Shown piece after piece: positions 19,443-29,539 of a DNA stretch of 64,000 bases; position 1 is the stretch's first letter, and each line of letters begins with the position of its first letter. Origin of the DNA: Myotis daubentonii (Eukaryota; Chordata; Mammalia; Chiroptera; Vespertilionidae). The stretch lies in contig NC_081847.1 in NCBI RefSeq assembly GCF_963259705.1, positions 90,574,046 through 90,638,045 of the forward strand, written 5' to 3'. Below the pieces are notes generated by a model. That model did no database searches. It was not told the origin of the DNA and saw only the letters and a list, made by a program, of their open reading frames with translations. A program made the position numbers and the translations under genes.

Positions 19443-20291
19443 TTAAAGGATACCTTTCAGCATTTCATATAATACTGGTTTGGTGGTGATGAACTCCTTT
19501 AGCTTTTCCTTATCTGTGAAGCTCTTTATCTGACCTTCCGTTCTGAATGATAGCTTTGCTGGATAAAGTAATCTTGGTTGTAGGTTCTTGGTATTCATCA
19601 CTTTGAATATTTCTTGCCACTCCCTTCTGGCCTGCAAAGTTTCTGTTGAGAAATCAGCTGACAGTCGTATGGGTATTCCCTTGTAGGTAACTGAGTTTCT
19701 TTCTCTTGCTGTTTTTAAGATTCTCTCTTTATCTTTTGCTCTTGGCATTTTAATTATGATGTGTCTTGGTGTGGTCCTCTTTGGATTCCTTTTGTTTGGG
19801 GTTCTCCGCGCTTCTTGGACCTGTAAGTCCATTTCTTTCACCAGGTGGGGGAAGTTTTCTGTCATTATTTCTTCAAATAGGTTTTCAATATCTTGCTCTC
19901 TCTCATCTTCTGGCACCCCTATAATTCTGATGTTGGTACGCTTGAAGCTGTCCCAGAGGCTCCTTACACTATCCTCACATTTTTGGATTCTTTTTTCATT
20001 TTGCTTTTCCGGTTGGATGTTTTTTGCTTCCTCGCATTTCAAATCATTGACTTGATTCTTGCGCTCCTCTGGTCTGCTGTCGGGCGTCTGTATAATATTC
20101 GTTATTTCAGTCCGTGTATGCTTAATTTCTAGTTGGTTCCCCAATATAAGATCGAGGGTCTTATTAGTTTTCGTGTAGATCTCATTAAGTTTATCGGCAG
20201 CTTCTAAACAGTTCTTGAGAGACCTTAAAAGTGTGGTTCTGAACTCTATATCTTCCATTGACAATTTTGTCCTGTTTCTTTGTCTCCGCAT
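19443..20291 (-). CDS. L1/HAL1 ORF1 protein, 282 aa, intact frame
   Basis: RNA-binding ORF1 protein of an L1-derived element; in L1 it forms trimers that coat the element RNA and act as nucleic-acid chaperones. The sequence shows an N-terminal Lys/Glu-rich helix suited to a coiled coil (about residues 20-115). The RRM core follows around residues 118-150 (NIRIIGVPEDE, ENLFEEIM), then the C-terminal domain around 172-275 (TPRHIIIKM, IRLSADFSTETLQARREW, LLYPAKLSF, EFITTKPVL). No stop or frameshift is present. L1 ORF1 is usually about 300-340 residues, so the N-terminal region may be short, or the start chosen (ATG at 20291) may be one of several. Confidence 0.9.
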   Translation of the reverse strand: MRRQRNRTKLSMEDIEFRTTLLRSLKNCLEAADKLNEIYTKTNKTLDLILGNQLEIKHTRTEITNIIQTPDSRPEERKNQVNDLKCEEAKNIQPEKQNEKRIQKCEDSVRSLWDSFKRTNIRIIGVPEDEREQDIENLFEEIMTENFPHLVKEMDLQVQEARRTPNKRNPKRTTPRHIIIKMPRAKDKERILKTARERNSVTYKGIPIRLSADFSTETLQARREWQEIFKVMNTKNLQPRLLYPAKLSFRTEGQIKSFTDKEKLKEFITTKPVLYEMLKGIL

Positions 20292-20959
20292 TTTGTTATG
20301 CTTCCTTGGTGCACCCCCTAGTGGTCTTTGTTCGCAGTCTTATAGTTAAATCTTGATTGTTGTAGCTAATTCCAGGGAGGGTTTGACCTCCAGGCCAAGT
20401 GGCTATGAGAATCAGCTGTGTCAGCAGTGAGAGAACTTCTGTCCTCTAGGGAGGTGCTAATCTAGCCTTTGCCTGAGGCTATCCGGCAAATGCCTCTGTG
20501 CAGGGCTTGGGCAGGGCGGGTCGCACAGGATCAACAGGGTGGGCCGGAGAGAGCAGTTATGGCGGCTCTCAGTCCTGTCCCCAGGGGCTCTGCCTCTCTG
20601 AGTCCCAGCACCCGCTGCAAAGCTCGGAGAGAAAGCTGCACTCGCTCTGACCGAAGCCAGACAGTCCCGCTTCTCCCGTTTGAGTCTGGGTCCCTAAAGA
20701 CTCGCCCGGATCTGGTGCTCAGAGTCTGCGACTCCCTCCCGATTGAAAACGCCAACCGCACCCTCCGCCGCCAGCCCGCTCCGCGCACTCCGCACCTCAG
20801 AATTTGACTTCAGCACTGCGCCTCCTCCGAGTGTCCGTATGCGTTTCTCTTTCCTCCTAGTTGTAGGACTTCCACTCAGCCAGCGTTCCTGTGGTTCTGG
20901 GTGATGTCCCTTCCGTTTTTTGGTTTCACTTTTGCAGTAGTTGTTCAAAGCAGCAAACT

Positions 20960-20996
20960 CCGGCGTTAACCTATGCCGCCATCTTGGTTCTCTCCC
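20960..20996 (-). promoter_or_regulatory. L1-type 5' end with YY1-like box
   Basis: The first bases of the HAL1 element contain AAGATGGCGGC on the minus strand, matching the YY1 site that positions L1 transcription start. It lies at the expected place directly after the target duplication. Confidence 0.6.
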
Positions 20997-21019
20997 CATC
21001 CTATACGTTGTTGAATGTT

Positions 21020-21470
21020 TTTAGGAACAAGTGATTTCCCCCCACTGGGTTATAAGTCCCTCGAAGGCAGGACTATGCAGTACCCATTGCCCTATACCTA
21101 TAGCTTTTCTCAGCCCAGTGTGGTCTGAGGAAAGGTGACTTTGCTAACATGTAATTTTGATTTGTTAGCTACTTAACAGGAGCTATGTTTTATGTAGTAT
21201 GCGAAAGGCTTATAAATAACAGTCCCTTTTCATTACTTCAGTGCCCCCACGTCCGCGGGGTTCTGAGATTGCCTTTGGGCCATCTGTTTGGCCAGCTGGC
21301 CTTGTAATCGGTCTTTATGAAGTGCCTGCTCTGTACAGGGACCTGGAAATACGGCGTTGAAACAGCATGCCTGTGCTCAGTAAACTTGGCCTTCTAGCAG
21401 CCACCTTCAGGACCCCCTTAGTCTCCCCAACATGTCACAGTCATGTGTGAAGACCTGGAGTTCAAATCAC
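21020..21470. other. Intergenic, nothing recognised
   Basis: Unique-looking DNA between the HAL1 copy and a SPIN element. Confidence 0.35.
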
Positions 21471-21474
21471 TGGA

Positions 21475-21686
21475 CAGTGGTTCTCCACCTTCTGGCCCTT
21501 TAAATACAGTTCCTCATGTTGTGACCCAACCATAAAATTATTTTCGTGGCTACTTCATAACTGTAATGTTGCTACTGTTATGAAACATAATGTAAATATC
21601 TGATATGCAGGATGGTCTTAGGCGGCCCCTGTGAAAGGGTCGTTCAACCGCCAAAGGGGTCGCGACCCACAGGTTGAGAACCGCTG
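21475..21686 (-). mobile_element. SPIN-like hAT non-autonomous element
   Basis: Same length and internal phrases as the copy at 4493-4704. It starts CAGTGGTTCTCCACCTT and ends TTGAGAACCGCTG. The flanking 8-base duplication has decayed. Confidence 0.83.
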
Positions 21687-21737
21687 TGCTAGAAGGACAT
21701 GTGGACATGGTGACAGTTTGGATCAAAATTGAGGAGA

Positions 21738-21962
21738 GACCCGGCCACCATGGCTCAATGGCTGAGTATCGACCAATGAACCAGGAGGTCACAGTTCAAT
21801 TCTGGTCAAGGGCACGTGCCGGGGTTGCAGGCTTGATTCCCAGTGTGGGGCGTGCAGGAGGCAACCAATCAATGATTCTCTCTCATCATTGATGTTTCTA
21901 CCCCTCTCTCCCTGTCCCTTCCTCTCTGAAATCAATTAAACAAATGTTTTTATTGAGAAAAA
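21738..21962 (+). repeat. Ves SINE
   Basis: Target duplication aaaattgaggag on both sides; head gacccggccaccatggctca. Confidence 0.88.
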
Positions 21963-22275
21963 AAATTGAGGAGGGGCCCCTGGAACTCGGGGTCCATGAA
22001 ACCCAGCAGCTGCGCTCTGAGGCAGGGAAGAAAGGTGGCGCTCTCTTTCTCCATTGTGGCATCTTGCTCGCTATGTTGAATAGTGTACGGCCCTCTGTGA
22101 CCCTCTACGCTACACTGAGTGTTTGCTCTGCTGCTAAGTCTGCCCCTTCCCTTCCTTTACCTTTCCCTCGTTTCCAAGCATATATGGAGCACCTCCTGTG
22201 TCCCAGGCATGGTGGACAGCACTGGCTCCCTGACTTAAGAGCACATGTTACATATTTTTACAAAATATAAAATAT

Positions 22276-22292
22276 GGGTGTGTGTGTGTGTG
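22276..22292 (+). repeat. (TG)n followed by (TA)-rich microsatellite
   Basis: GTGTGTGTGTGTGTG then TATATACATACATAGATATAC up to about 22325. Confidence 0.85.
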
Positions 22293-22350
22293 TATATACA
22301 TACATAGATATACATTCATATATATGACATTTAAAAATTACATATCTATA

Positions 22351-22545
22351 GCCCTAACTGATTTGGCTCAGAGGATAGGGCATCAGGCCTTGGACTGAAA
22401 GGTCCCAGGTTCGATTCTGTTCAAGGGCATGTACCTTGGTTGCGAGCTCGATCCCCAGTAGGGGGTGTGAGGAGGCAGCTGATCGCTGTTTCTAACTCTC
22501 TAACCCTCTCCCTTTCTCTCTGTAAAAAATCAATAAGAATATATA
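22351..22545 (+). repeat. Ves SINE, left member of an inverted pair
   Basis: Head gccctaactgatttggctcag, tail AATCAATAAGAATATATA, running directly into an oppositely oriented Ves. Confidence 0.87.
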
Positions 22546-22760
22546 TTTTTTATATATTTTTTTCTTGATTTCAGAGAGGAAGGGAGAGGGAGAGATAGAA
22601 ACATCAATGATGAGAGAGAATCATTGACTGGCTGCCTCCTGCACACCCCCTACTGGGGATCAAGCCCACAACCTGGGCATGTGCTCTTGACCAGAATCGA
22701 ACCCCGGACCCTTCAGTCCACAGGCTGAGGCTCTATCCACTTAGCCAAACCCCCGAGGGC
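22546..22760 (-). repeat. Ves SINE, right member of an inverted pair
   Basis: Begins TTTTTTATATATTTTTTTCTTGATTTCAG and ends with the reversed head AGCCAAACCCCCGAGGGC. Tail-to-tail with the preceding copy. Confidence 0.87.
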
Positions 22761-23280
22761 AAAAATATATTTTTTTAAAGTTACATATGTACATTTTTAC
22801 AAACAGAGTAGAGTCGTATTTACTAAGAGGGTTGGGTTCAAAAGTACGTACATCAGGTGAAAACCAAACAAAAGTGAAATTAGCCTCGGGAAGTGCCTGC
22901 AGTCTGAGGCGTCCGAGAGCCACAGGGGGGAGGCCCGCCTGAGGGGCTGCTTCCCAGGCCGCCTCGTTCCCACCGTTCCCACCGGGGCTTCTGAAGAGCG
23001 CCCCCAGGTAAGCCTGCCCTCCATGAGGCTTTGCTGTGCATGAGCGCGTTCCTGTGTCTGTCCTTTTCCTATGGAAACAAAAGCATACAGATGTGAGCAG
23101 CAGGCTCTACACTTCACGGTCTCTATCGTCCTCTCCTGTTCCGGCTGCCCCCATGTTACCTGCTCTCCCTCCTCCACTCCGGCCACGGTCCCCGCAGTGT
23201 GGGCTTGGAACGATCCATCCCTATGTCATAGTTCTCAGCTGCCACCTTGTGGCTGTTACGTATATGTGGGGGTTTCTGCA

Positions 23281-24545
23281 ATCATTTTTAAAATGTTTCA
23301 ATGACAACCAACATACATTATAATATTAGTTTCAGGTGTACACACCGGTGGTTAGAGCTTACATAACTTACTAAGGGATCACCCCGAAAAATCCCCACCC
23401 ATCTGACACCGTAGTTATTAGGATAATGTTATTTCCCCGTGCTGTACTGCACGTCCCCGTGATGATTCTATTACTACCGATTTGTACTTCTTATCCCTTC
23501 ACCTTTCTCACCCACCCCAGCCATCCTCCCATCTGGCAACTGTCAAAATGTTCTCTGTACCTATGAGTATGTTTCTGTTCTGCTTGTTCATTTATTTTGT
23601 TTCTTAGACTCAATTGTTGATAGATATGTGTTTATTGCCATTTTATTGTTCATATTTTGGAGTGTTTTTTTTTCTTCTCCTACTTAAAGAGGTCCCTTTA
23701 ACATTTTATATAATACTAGGGGTCCAGTGCACAAATTCGTGCACCTTGAAAGGAACTGTGGGCCTCGAGGCTACAGCGGGCACAGGGGTGGGTCTCAGCC
23801 CATTCTCTGTGCCCCTGCCCAGGCCCTCCCACCATGGGCCCAGGTCCCCTGTCTGCCGGCAGCCTTGCTCCTGCTGCTGCTGCTCCCACACACTGCTGGC
23901 GCAGACCCTGATTGCACCCGTTGATGGAACAGAGCGATTGGGGACAGCGCTAGCAGCGGGTGCAAGCAATGGCTACTGCCCCGACCGCCCCTCAGGAGCA
24001 GGGACAGGTGGAGAAGCCCTCAGGGGTGATTGGGGCCAGCAGCTGCTGCTCACACCCACTGATGGCACCAAGCGATCAGGACCGGTGCTGGGCGCCAGCA
24101 GCGGGTGCAAGCGGCAGCTCTGGCACTGGCTGCGGGCACAAGTGGGGCCAACGTGGGCAGCAGGTGCAAGCGCCCAGTGGGACCGTGGCACGCAGGTGCA
24201 AAGAATTTTCAGTAACCACCAGAAGCTCACCCCAATGACAGTGACTGGTGCCCCGCCTTGGTTGGGCGCCCCTGCTCACCAGTTCCACCATCCTGCCGCA
24301 GGCAATGCCCGCCATGTCCCACGCTCTGCCGCCTACTGCTAACGCCTGCCATGTTTAGTGCGTGCCCCCTGGTGGTCAGCACACGTCATAGCGACCGGTT
24401 GTTTGGTTGTTCCACCATTGGGTCTATTTGGATATTAGGGTTTTATGTATATAGACTAGTTTGGTGGTGATGAACTCCTTTAGCTTTTTCTTGGCTGGGA
24501 AGCTCTTTATCTGTTCTTTGATTCTAAGTGATAACTTTGCATGTC
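23281..24545 (-). mobile_element. HAL1/L1 3' fragment split by a Helitron
   Basis: Left part 23281-23715 has GTTTCAGGTGTACAC, TTGTTGATAGATATGTGTTTATTGCC and the ORF1-end antisense. The right part resumes at 24456 with TTTGGTGGTGATGAACTCC, the antisense of the ORF1 C-terminus seen also at 19477. The element was broken by the Helitron at 23716-24455. Confidence 0.75.
23716..24455 (-). mobile_element. Non-autonomous Helitron (HeliBat type), 740 bp
   Basis: Minus-strand 3' end GTGCACGAATTTGTGCAC...CTAG lies at 23716 and the 5' TC end at 24455. The interior is GC-rich with repeated GCAGCGGGTGCAAGC and ACTGATGGCACCAAGCG-like units (23900-24180). Open frames inside it are not genes that I recognise. 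Confidence 0.82.
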
Positions 24546-24559
24546 ACAGGTATGTGTTT

Positions 24560-25920
24560 TAACCAGCCTTTTTAATGTGATGCTTGCCTCCCTGGCTTTG
24601 TAATCTGATGCCATGCCTCAGACCTTCTGCATTTCCATCAATACCACTCACTCGCCTGGCATTTAGGAACAACGTGCTACTTTTGTGACAGGTAAAGAGT
24701 GGAAAGATGTGCTTCCTTCCCGCGGAGCTGCCAGTGTCCCTGTGGGAGACACATGAGAATGAACTACAATAGTCGACATCCTTCAGGACAATCTGTCCCC
24801 AGAGCTTAAAGTCCTGGCAGGGTTGCACAGCACTTCAGAATTAGACGTAATTATCGTTTTCTCCCAATTGCCATGTAATTTTTATTTAAAAGCCCCAGTA
24901 TTCCATGAGCAAGAACAAATTCCTCTCATAAGCCGTTAGTGAGCACCTTTTAACCACTGTCCTGCCAGCCTCGCAAGGGGGGCTGTGGGACCCTGTAACG
25001 CAGCCTTCTTACCCAGGGGCCTGGGAGGGAGCGCCCCACTCTCTCTGAAGGGGTCAGTGATGTCTTCACAGAAGAGTCCAGGCTGGAGCTCCAACCAGAG
25101 GCCCAGAGACTGAGGCTGGGAGGAAGTTAGAATCCCAGGACCCGGGAGAGCCCCGCTGTTTGGGGGGCGAAGCGGGCACTCTGCTCCCCAGCCCACAGCA
25201 CTCCAGGATCTCACTTTTAACAGACTCACTCAAACTTCCTTAGGATAACTTATTTTCCCCCAAAACAATAGCTTACACGGAACCACAGGGGTTCCTGAGA
25301 TAGAGTTTGACCAAATACTGCATTCCCGGATGTCTGGTCTCTCTTTCCTTAGTAGAATTTTCTCATTTCAAGATTCTTACTCTAAAGCAGCCCTCTTCTC
25401 ACAGCCCACCCAGCCCTTGGAGCTGGCCTGGAAACTGGCAGCGACGGATCTCTCCAAGAAATCGCTGAAAAATACACTTCGGTCCCTAGGAGGGGAGAAA
25501 AAGGGGAGGAGAGGTGGTCCTGCTTTCTCTTCTCCTGGAATTTTGCATGTGTTGCCTATACAGTAACAGGAAAGATAACAGGCTGTTTAAGTACTTCCTG
25601 TATTAACTCGCACAGTCCTCATAATCCATAGAGAGGCAACAAAATTTGTCCAAAACCACACAAGCATCAACCTACGGGATCATCAAAATCAGGTCATTTA
25701 ACCAAAGAAATCAGGCTTACTTGTTTGGAATGCTTTCATACCCCAGCGAAGATCTACTTACCCCTCTTCTGTATCTACTGCAGCCCTTGTAGTTTCTCAG
25801 TAGCATTAGCCTCTATTCCCGGAAAATATCGTCCTTGCACACTTATTCCGATCCCATGTCTACAGAATGCCCTGGGAACAGAATGTCCTGTCCTGTCCGT
25901 GGCTTGGTCAGCTAAGAGTC
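24560..25920. other. Intergenic, nothing recognised
   Basis: About 1.3 kb without a clear transposon, which is unusual here. Contains no recognised exon. Confidence 0.35.
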
Positions 25921-26104
25921 GTGGAAGGCGTTAGGGCATACTCTTCACCTGTCTTTCCTTCGTTATCATGAGGGAAGGACCAGCCGGTTTTCCATTTTTA
26001 CTGAGATTTGGCAACCCTCCTCCCACTCCCCACCCCAGGTGCTTCAAAGAACCACTTGCAATACACTCAACATAACTTTCACGAATATTAAAAAGCAGCT
26101 TCAA

Positions 26105-26317
26105 CCCTAGCCGGTTTGGCTCAGTGAATAGAGCATCGGCCTGTGGACTGAAGGGTCCTGGGTTCAATTCCAGTCAAGGGCACATACCTTGGTTGCAGGC
26201 TCAATCCCCGACCCTGGTCAGGTGCGTGTGGGAGGCAACCAACCAACGTGTCTCTCTCACATCGATCTTTCCTTCTCCTTTCCACTCTCTCTAAAAATCA
26301 ATGGAAAAATATCCTCA
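26105..26317 (+). repeat. Ves SINE
   Basis: Head accctagccggtttggctcag; the end is degenerated to AAAAATCAATGGAAAAATATCC. Confidence 0.83.
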
Positions 26318-26358
26318 GGTGAGGATCAACAACAACAGTAGCTTTAAAAGCTACTTTC

Positions 26359-26574
26359 GTCCTGACCGGTTTGACTCAGTGGATAGAGCATCAGCCTGTG
26401 GACTGAAGGGTCCCAGGTTCAATTCCAGTTAAGGGCATGTACCTTGGTTTCAGGCACATCCCCAGTAGGGAATGTGCAGGAGGCAGCTGATCAGTGTTTC
26501 TCTCTCACTGATGTTTCTAACTATCCCTCTCCCTTCCTCTCTGCAAAAAAATCAATAAAATATATATATTTTTT
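26359..26574 (+). repeat. Ves SINE
   Basis: Perfect target duplication aaaagctactttc; head gtcctgaccggtttgactcag. Confidence 0.9.
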
Positions 26575-26680
26575 AAAAGCTACTTTCAAGCTTTTCTGTT
26601 CTGGACAAAAGACAAGTTTCTACATAGGTAAGCTGTTGTCTACATTGAAAACTGACATAAAAATCTCAAAACAATGTTAA

Positions 26681-26976
26681 CCCTTTAAGTGCCAACCAAT
26701 ATCCTAGGAACTATGCTAAAATTGCCAAGGCATTTTTGCTGATTTTACAGCAGTTTAGGGAAAAAAAATTATGAATCGCAAGTAAATGAAGTTCCATATT
26801 CAGTATCTTCCACAAAATCGTCATCTTCACAGCAAGAATTGACATATTTAGCAATATCATCATCACTAATAAAAGCAGACTTGGAACTGGACACTGCAGG
26901 AGGAGCATGATAGCGCTCCCGGCACTTTTGGCAAAAGACAGGAGGAGCGCGATCGCACTCCCCGGCACTCTAGGGG
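26681..26976. mobile_element. Candidate piggyBac-type MITE
   Basis: Flanked by TTAA (26677-26680) and CTAA (26977-26980). The ends CCCTTTAAGTGCC and the inverse CCCCTAGAGTGCC form terminal inverted repeats. A subterminal pair of GGAGGAGC(A/G)(T/C)GAT(A/C)GC(G/A)CTC units lies near the right end. The minus strand carries a short acidic open stretch (SDDDIAKYVNSCCEDDD) reminiscent of a piggyBac transposase N-terminus. Assignment is by structure only. Confidence 0.5.
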
Positions 26977-27018
26977 CTAAGCAGAAGTTGTCATTTTTAT
27001 TGGGTGCTTCCATTTGTA

Positions 27019-27400
27019 TCCTATATAATAAAAGCGTAATATGCAAATCAACCAAATGGGAGAATGACTGGTCCGGGGGTGGGGGCGGGGGGGGGGCGGG
27101 GAGCAGGGGACGCCAGGCCAGCCAAGGCACGTCAGCGGGCAGAGGGAGGGGATGGCAATGGGGGGGGGGGCAGCGGTGACCAATGGCAGCAGAAAGATAA
27201 TCAGGGGGGCAGGGCCAGCCGCTCGCCAGCCAGCACCAGCCCCAGATCAACCTGCTGGTCACCTCCTGCAGAGGGAGGCCAGACTGCGGCTTAGGCCCAC
27301 TCCCTCGCGGGACATTACAAGGGCTCCCAGACTGCGAGAGGGTGCAGGCTGGCTGAGGGACCCTCCCGAGTGCACCAATTTTCGTGCACCAGGCCTCTAG
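27019..27400 (+). mobile_element. Non-autonomous Helitron (HeliBat type)
   Basis: Starts TCCTATATAATAAAAGCG and ends TTTTCGTGCACCAGGCCTCTAG, with A before and T after. Two poly-G tracts lie inside (27076-27098, 27162-27170). Confidence 0.9.
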
Positions 27401-27404
27401 TGTA

Positions 27405-27920
27405 GTATAAAAGCAGCAAACAATCTGTGGTACCAGAAGTTAGTGGTGGTGGTGACTTATGACTAGCAGTAGGAACTAGGGGACCTATGGGGATCCTAGT
27501 AGTGTTTCTTTCCGGATCCGAGCTGATTACAAAGGCTATTGCTGTTGTTCACGTGGTGCGCTGCCGGTATCATATACCATTATCTTGCCCATTTAGATAA
27601 TTATGAAATTCCCTCCCTCACCCCTCAAGCATTTGCTTCTCCTCCATAACCTCTGTAGTATAGTTCTAATTCTTCTAAGTCTCCTCTATGTTTGTTCCCC
27701 TGCTCTGCTCATCCTAAATTCTGCAACAGTATCCCCTTCACCATTACACTCTTTTAAGAATCCCTATGACATAGGAAATCGTATGGAATAGTTTAATGCA
27801 AGTTTTCCAGTCAAGTACATAATGGAACACACATTTACTTCATTTCAGGGAAGGGTTATAGCATCTGTCCTCTCTCTTGGCCCCAGGAATGGACAGTTGC
27901 TATTAGTGGGGATGAGGTAA
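27405..27920. other. Intergenic, nothing recognised
   Basis: Between a Helitron and a Ves cluster. No clear repeat or gene. Confidence 0.35.
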
Positions 27921-27929
27921 CTTCCATTT

Positions 27930-28138
27930 TCTTTTTTTTTTTTTAAATATATTTTATTGATTTTTTACAGAGAGGAAGGGAAAGGGATAGAGAGTTAGAA
28001 ACATCGATCAGCTGCCTCCTGCACACCCCTAACTGGGGATGTGCCCGCAACCAAGTACATGCCCTTGACTGGAATCGAACCCGGGACCCTTCAGTCCGCA
28101 GGCCGATGCTCTATCCACTGAGCCAAACCGGTTAGGGC
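27930..28138 (-). repeat. Ves SINE
   Basis: Well-preserved copy: TTTATTGATTTTTTACAGAG to reversed head GAGCCAAACCGGTTAGGGC. Confidence 0.9.
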
Positions 28139-28166
28139 TTTTCTCTCTTTTTTTAGTATATTTTTA

Positions 28167-28516
28167 TTAGAGGCCTGATGCACAAAATTCGTGCATGGGG
28201 GAAAGGGGTGTCCCTCAGCCCGACCTGCGCCCTCTCACAATCTGGACCCCTCACTCCCAACTGCCCACCTCCTCACTAACCATCCGCCTGCTCACTCCTT
28301 AGCGCTGCCGCAGAGGCGGGAGAGGCTCCTGCCACCGCTGCTGCGCTCACCAGCCCTGAGCCCGACTTCTGGCTGAGCGGCACACCCGCTGTGGAAGCGC
28401 ACTGACCACCAGAGGGCAGCTTCTGTGTTGAGCGCCTGCCCCTTGGTAGTCAGTGCGCGTCATAGCGACCAGGTCATTCTGGTTGTTCTGCCTTAACAGT
28501 TGCTGGCTTTTATAGA
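28167..28516 (-). mobile_element. Non-autonomous Helitron (HeliBat type)
   Basis: Reversed 3' end ttagaggcctgatgcacaaaattcgtgcat at the left; the 5' end merges into the GATA microsatellite, so the right edge is approximate. Confidence 0.75.
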
Positions 28517-28517
28517 T

Positions 28518-28580
<63 letters not shown>
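28514..28580 (+). repeat. (GATA)n microsatellite
   Basis: About 16 uninterrupted GATA units between a Helitron and a Ves SINE; probably grew from the Ves tail. Confidence 0.95.
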
Positions 28581-28752
28581 TTCAGAGAAGGGAGAGGAAT
28601 AGAAACCTCAATGATGAGAATCATTGATTGGGTGCCTCCTACATGTCTGACCGAGCCCACAACCCAGGCATGTGCCCTTGACCGGAATCAAACCCAGGAC
28701 CCCTTCAGTCTGCAGGCTGACGTTCTATCCACTGAGCCAAACCAGCCAGGGC
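28581..28752 (-). repeat. Ves SINE
   Basis: Reversed head GAGCCAAACCAGCCAGGGC at the right. The flank aacatccattttctt (28753) matches aacttccattttctt at about 27922, suggesting this was the first insertion and the Ves and Helitron to its left entered its tail later. Confidence 0.82.
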
Positions 28753-29202
28753 AACATCCATTTTCTTGAGGTTCCCATGTGTTCTTTTAACCACTTAATG
28801 TAATTCATTCCTGTAATTCCTCTTTTTTCAAATTGTACTGCATGGTAAGCTACATTGCACACTAAATCATATCATGGAATGAGTATTTCATACTTTTTGA
28901 GTTGTATACTACATGCATGTACATGCTTTCTGGGTCACACCTGTTCTATAAAGGCTAAAACGTCACCACCTCCTCAAAGGGTTTATTCTTTGAGTAGCAG
29001 CCCAAAGGGTTTCTATAAAAGTTATGATTCACTAAAGATAACACTAAGCAGCCCAGCAGGTATACAACGTTGTACTTGGCAATATATTCTTACAGCCAGG
29101 ATCTCTTACTTAAGGGGACTTCTCTATATAAAAGTATTTATTAACCTGTTAACTATCTTCCTGCCTGCTTGCTAATAGGGCTTGAAAAGTTTGATGCATG
29201 AA

Positions 29203-29539
29203 TCCTATATAATAAAAGGCTAATATGCAAATCGACCGAATGGCAGAAGGACCGGTCACTGACATGCACTGACCACCAGGGGACACTCAACGCAGGAGCT
29301 GCCCCCTGGTGGCCAGTGTGCTCCCACAGGGGGAGTGCCGCTCAGTCAGAAGCCAGGCTCATGGTTGGCGAGCACAGTGGTGGTGGCGGGAGCCTCTCCC
29401 ACCTCTGTGGCAGCACTAAGGATGACTGACTGACAGCTTAAGCCCGCAAAGGCTCCCAGATTACAAGAGGCGCAGGCCAGGCTGAGGGACCCCCCCACCG
29501 CACCCCCGAGTGCACCATTTTCATGCACTGGGTCTCTAG
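29203..29539 (+). mobile_element. Non-autonomous Helitron (HeliBat type)
   Basis: TCCTATATAATAAAAGGCTAATATGCAAATC at the start, TTTTCATGCACTGGGTCTCTAG at the end, with the A|T target. Confidence 0.9.

Larger units (their letters stand above)
19071..20996 (-). mobile_element. Full-length HAL1-type retrotransposon (ORF1-only L1 derivative)
   Basis: A complete insertion on the minus strand. The 5' end at about 20996 begins GGGGAGAGAACCAAGATGGCGG, like an L1 promoter with a YY1-type AAGATGGCGG box. Then come a CpG-containing 5' UTR of about 700 bases, an intact ORF1 (19443-20291), about 370 bases of 3' UTR and an A-rich tail ending at 19071. The flanks catcccatacgttg and catcctatacgttg (19057-19070, 20997-21010) differ at one base, so this is one retrotransposition event. 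No ORF2 sequence lies between ORF1 and the tail, as in half-L1 (HAL1) elements, which depend on L1 ORF2 protein. Confidence 0.85.

Noticed and set aside
23614..24342. 242-codon open frame
   Set aside because: Lies across the L1 fragment and Helitron interior; no family resemblance and no splice or start context.
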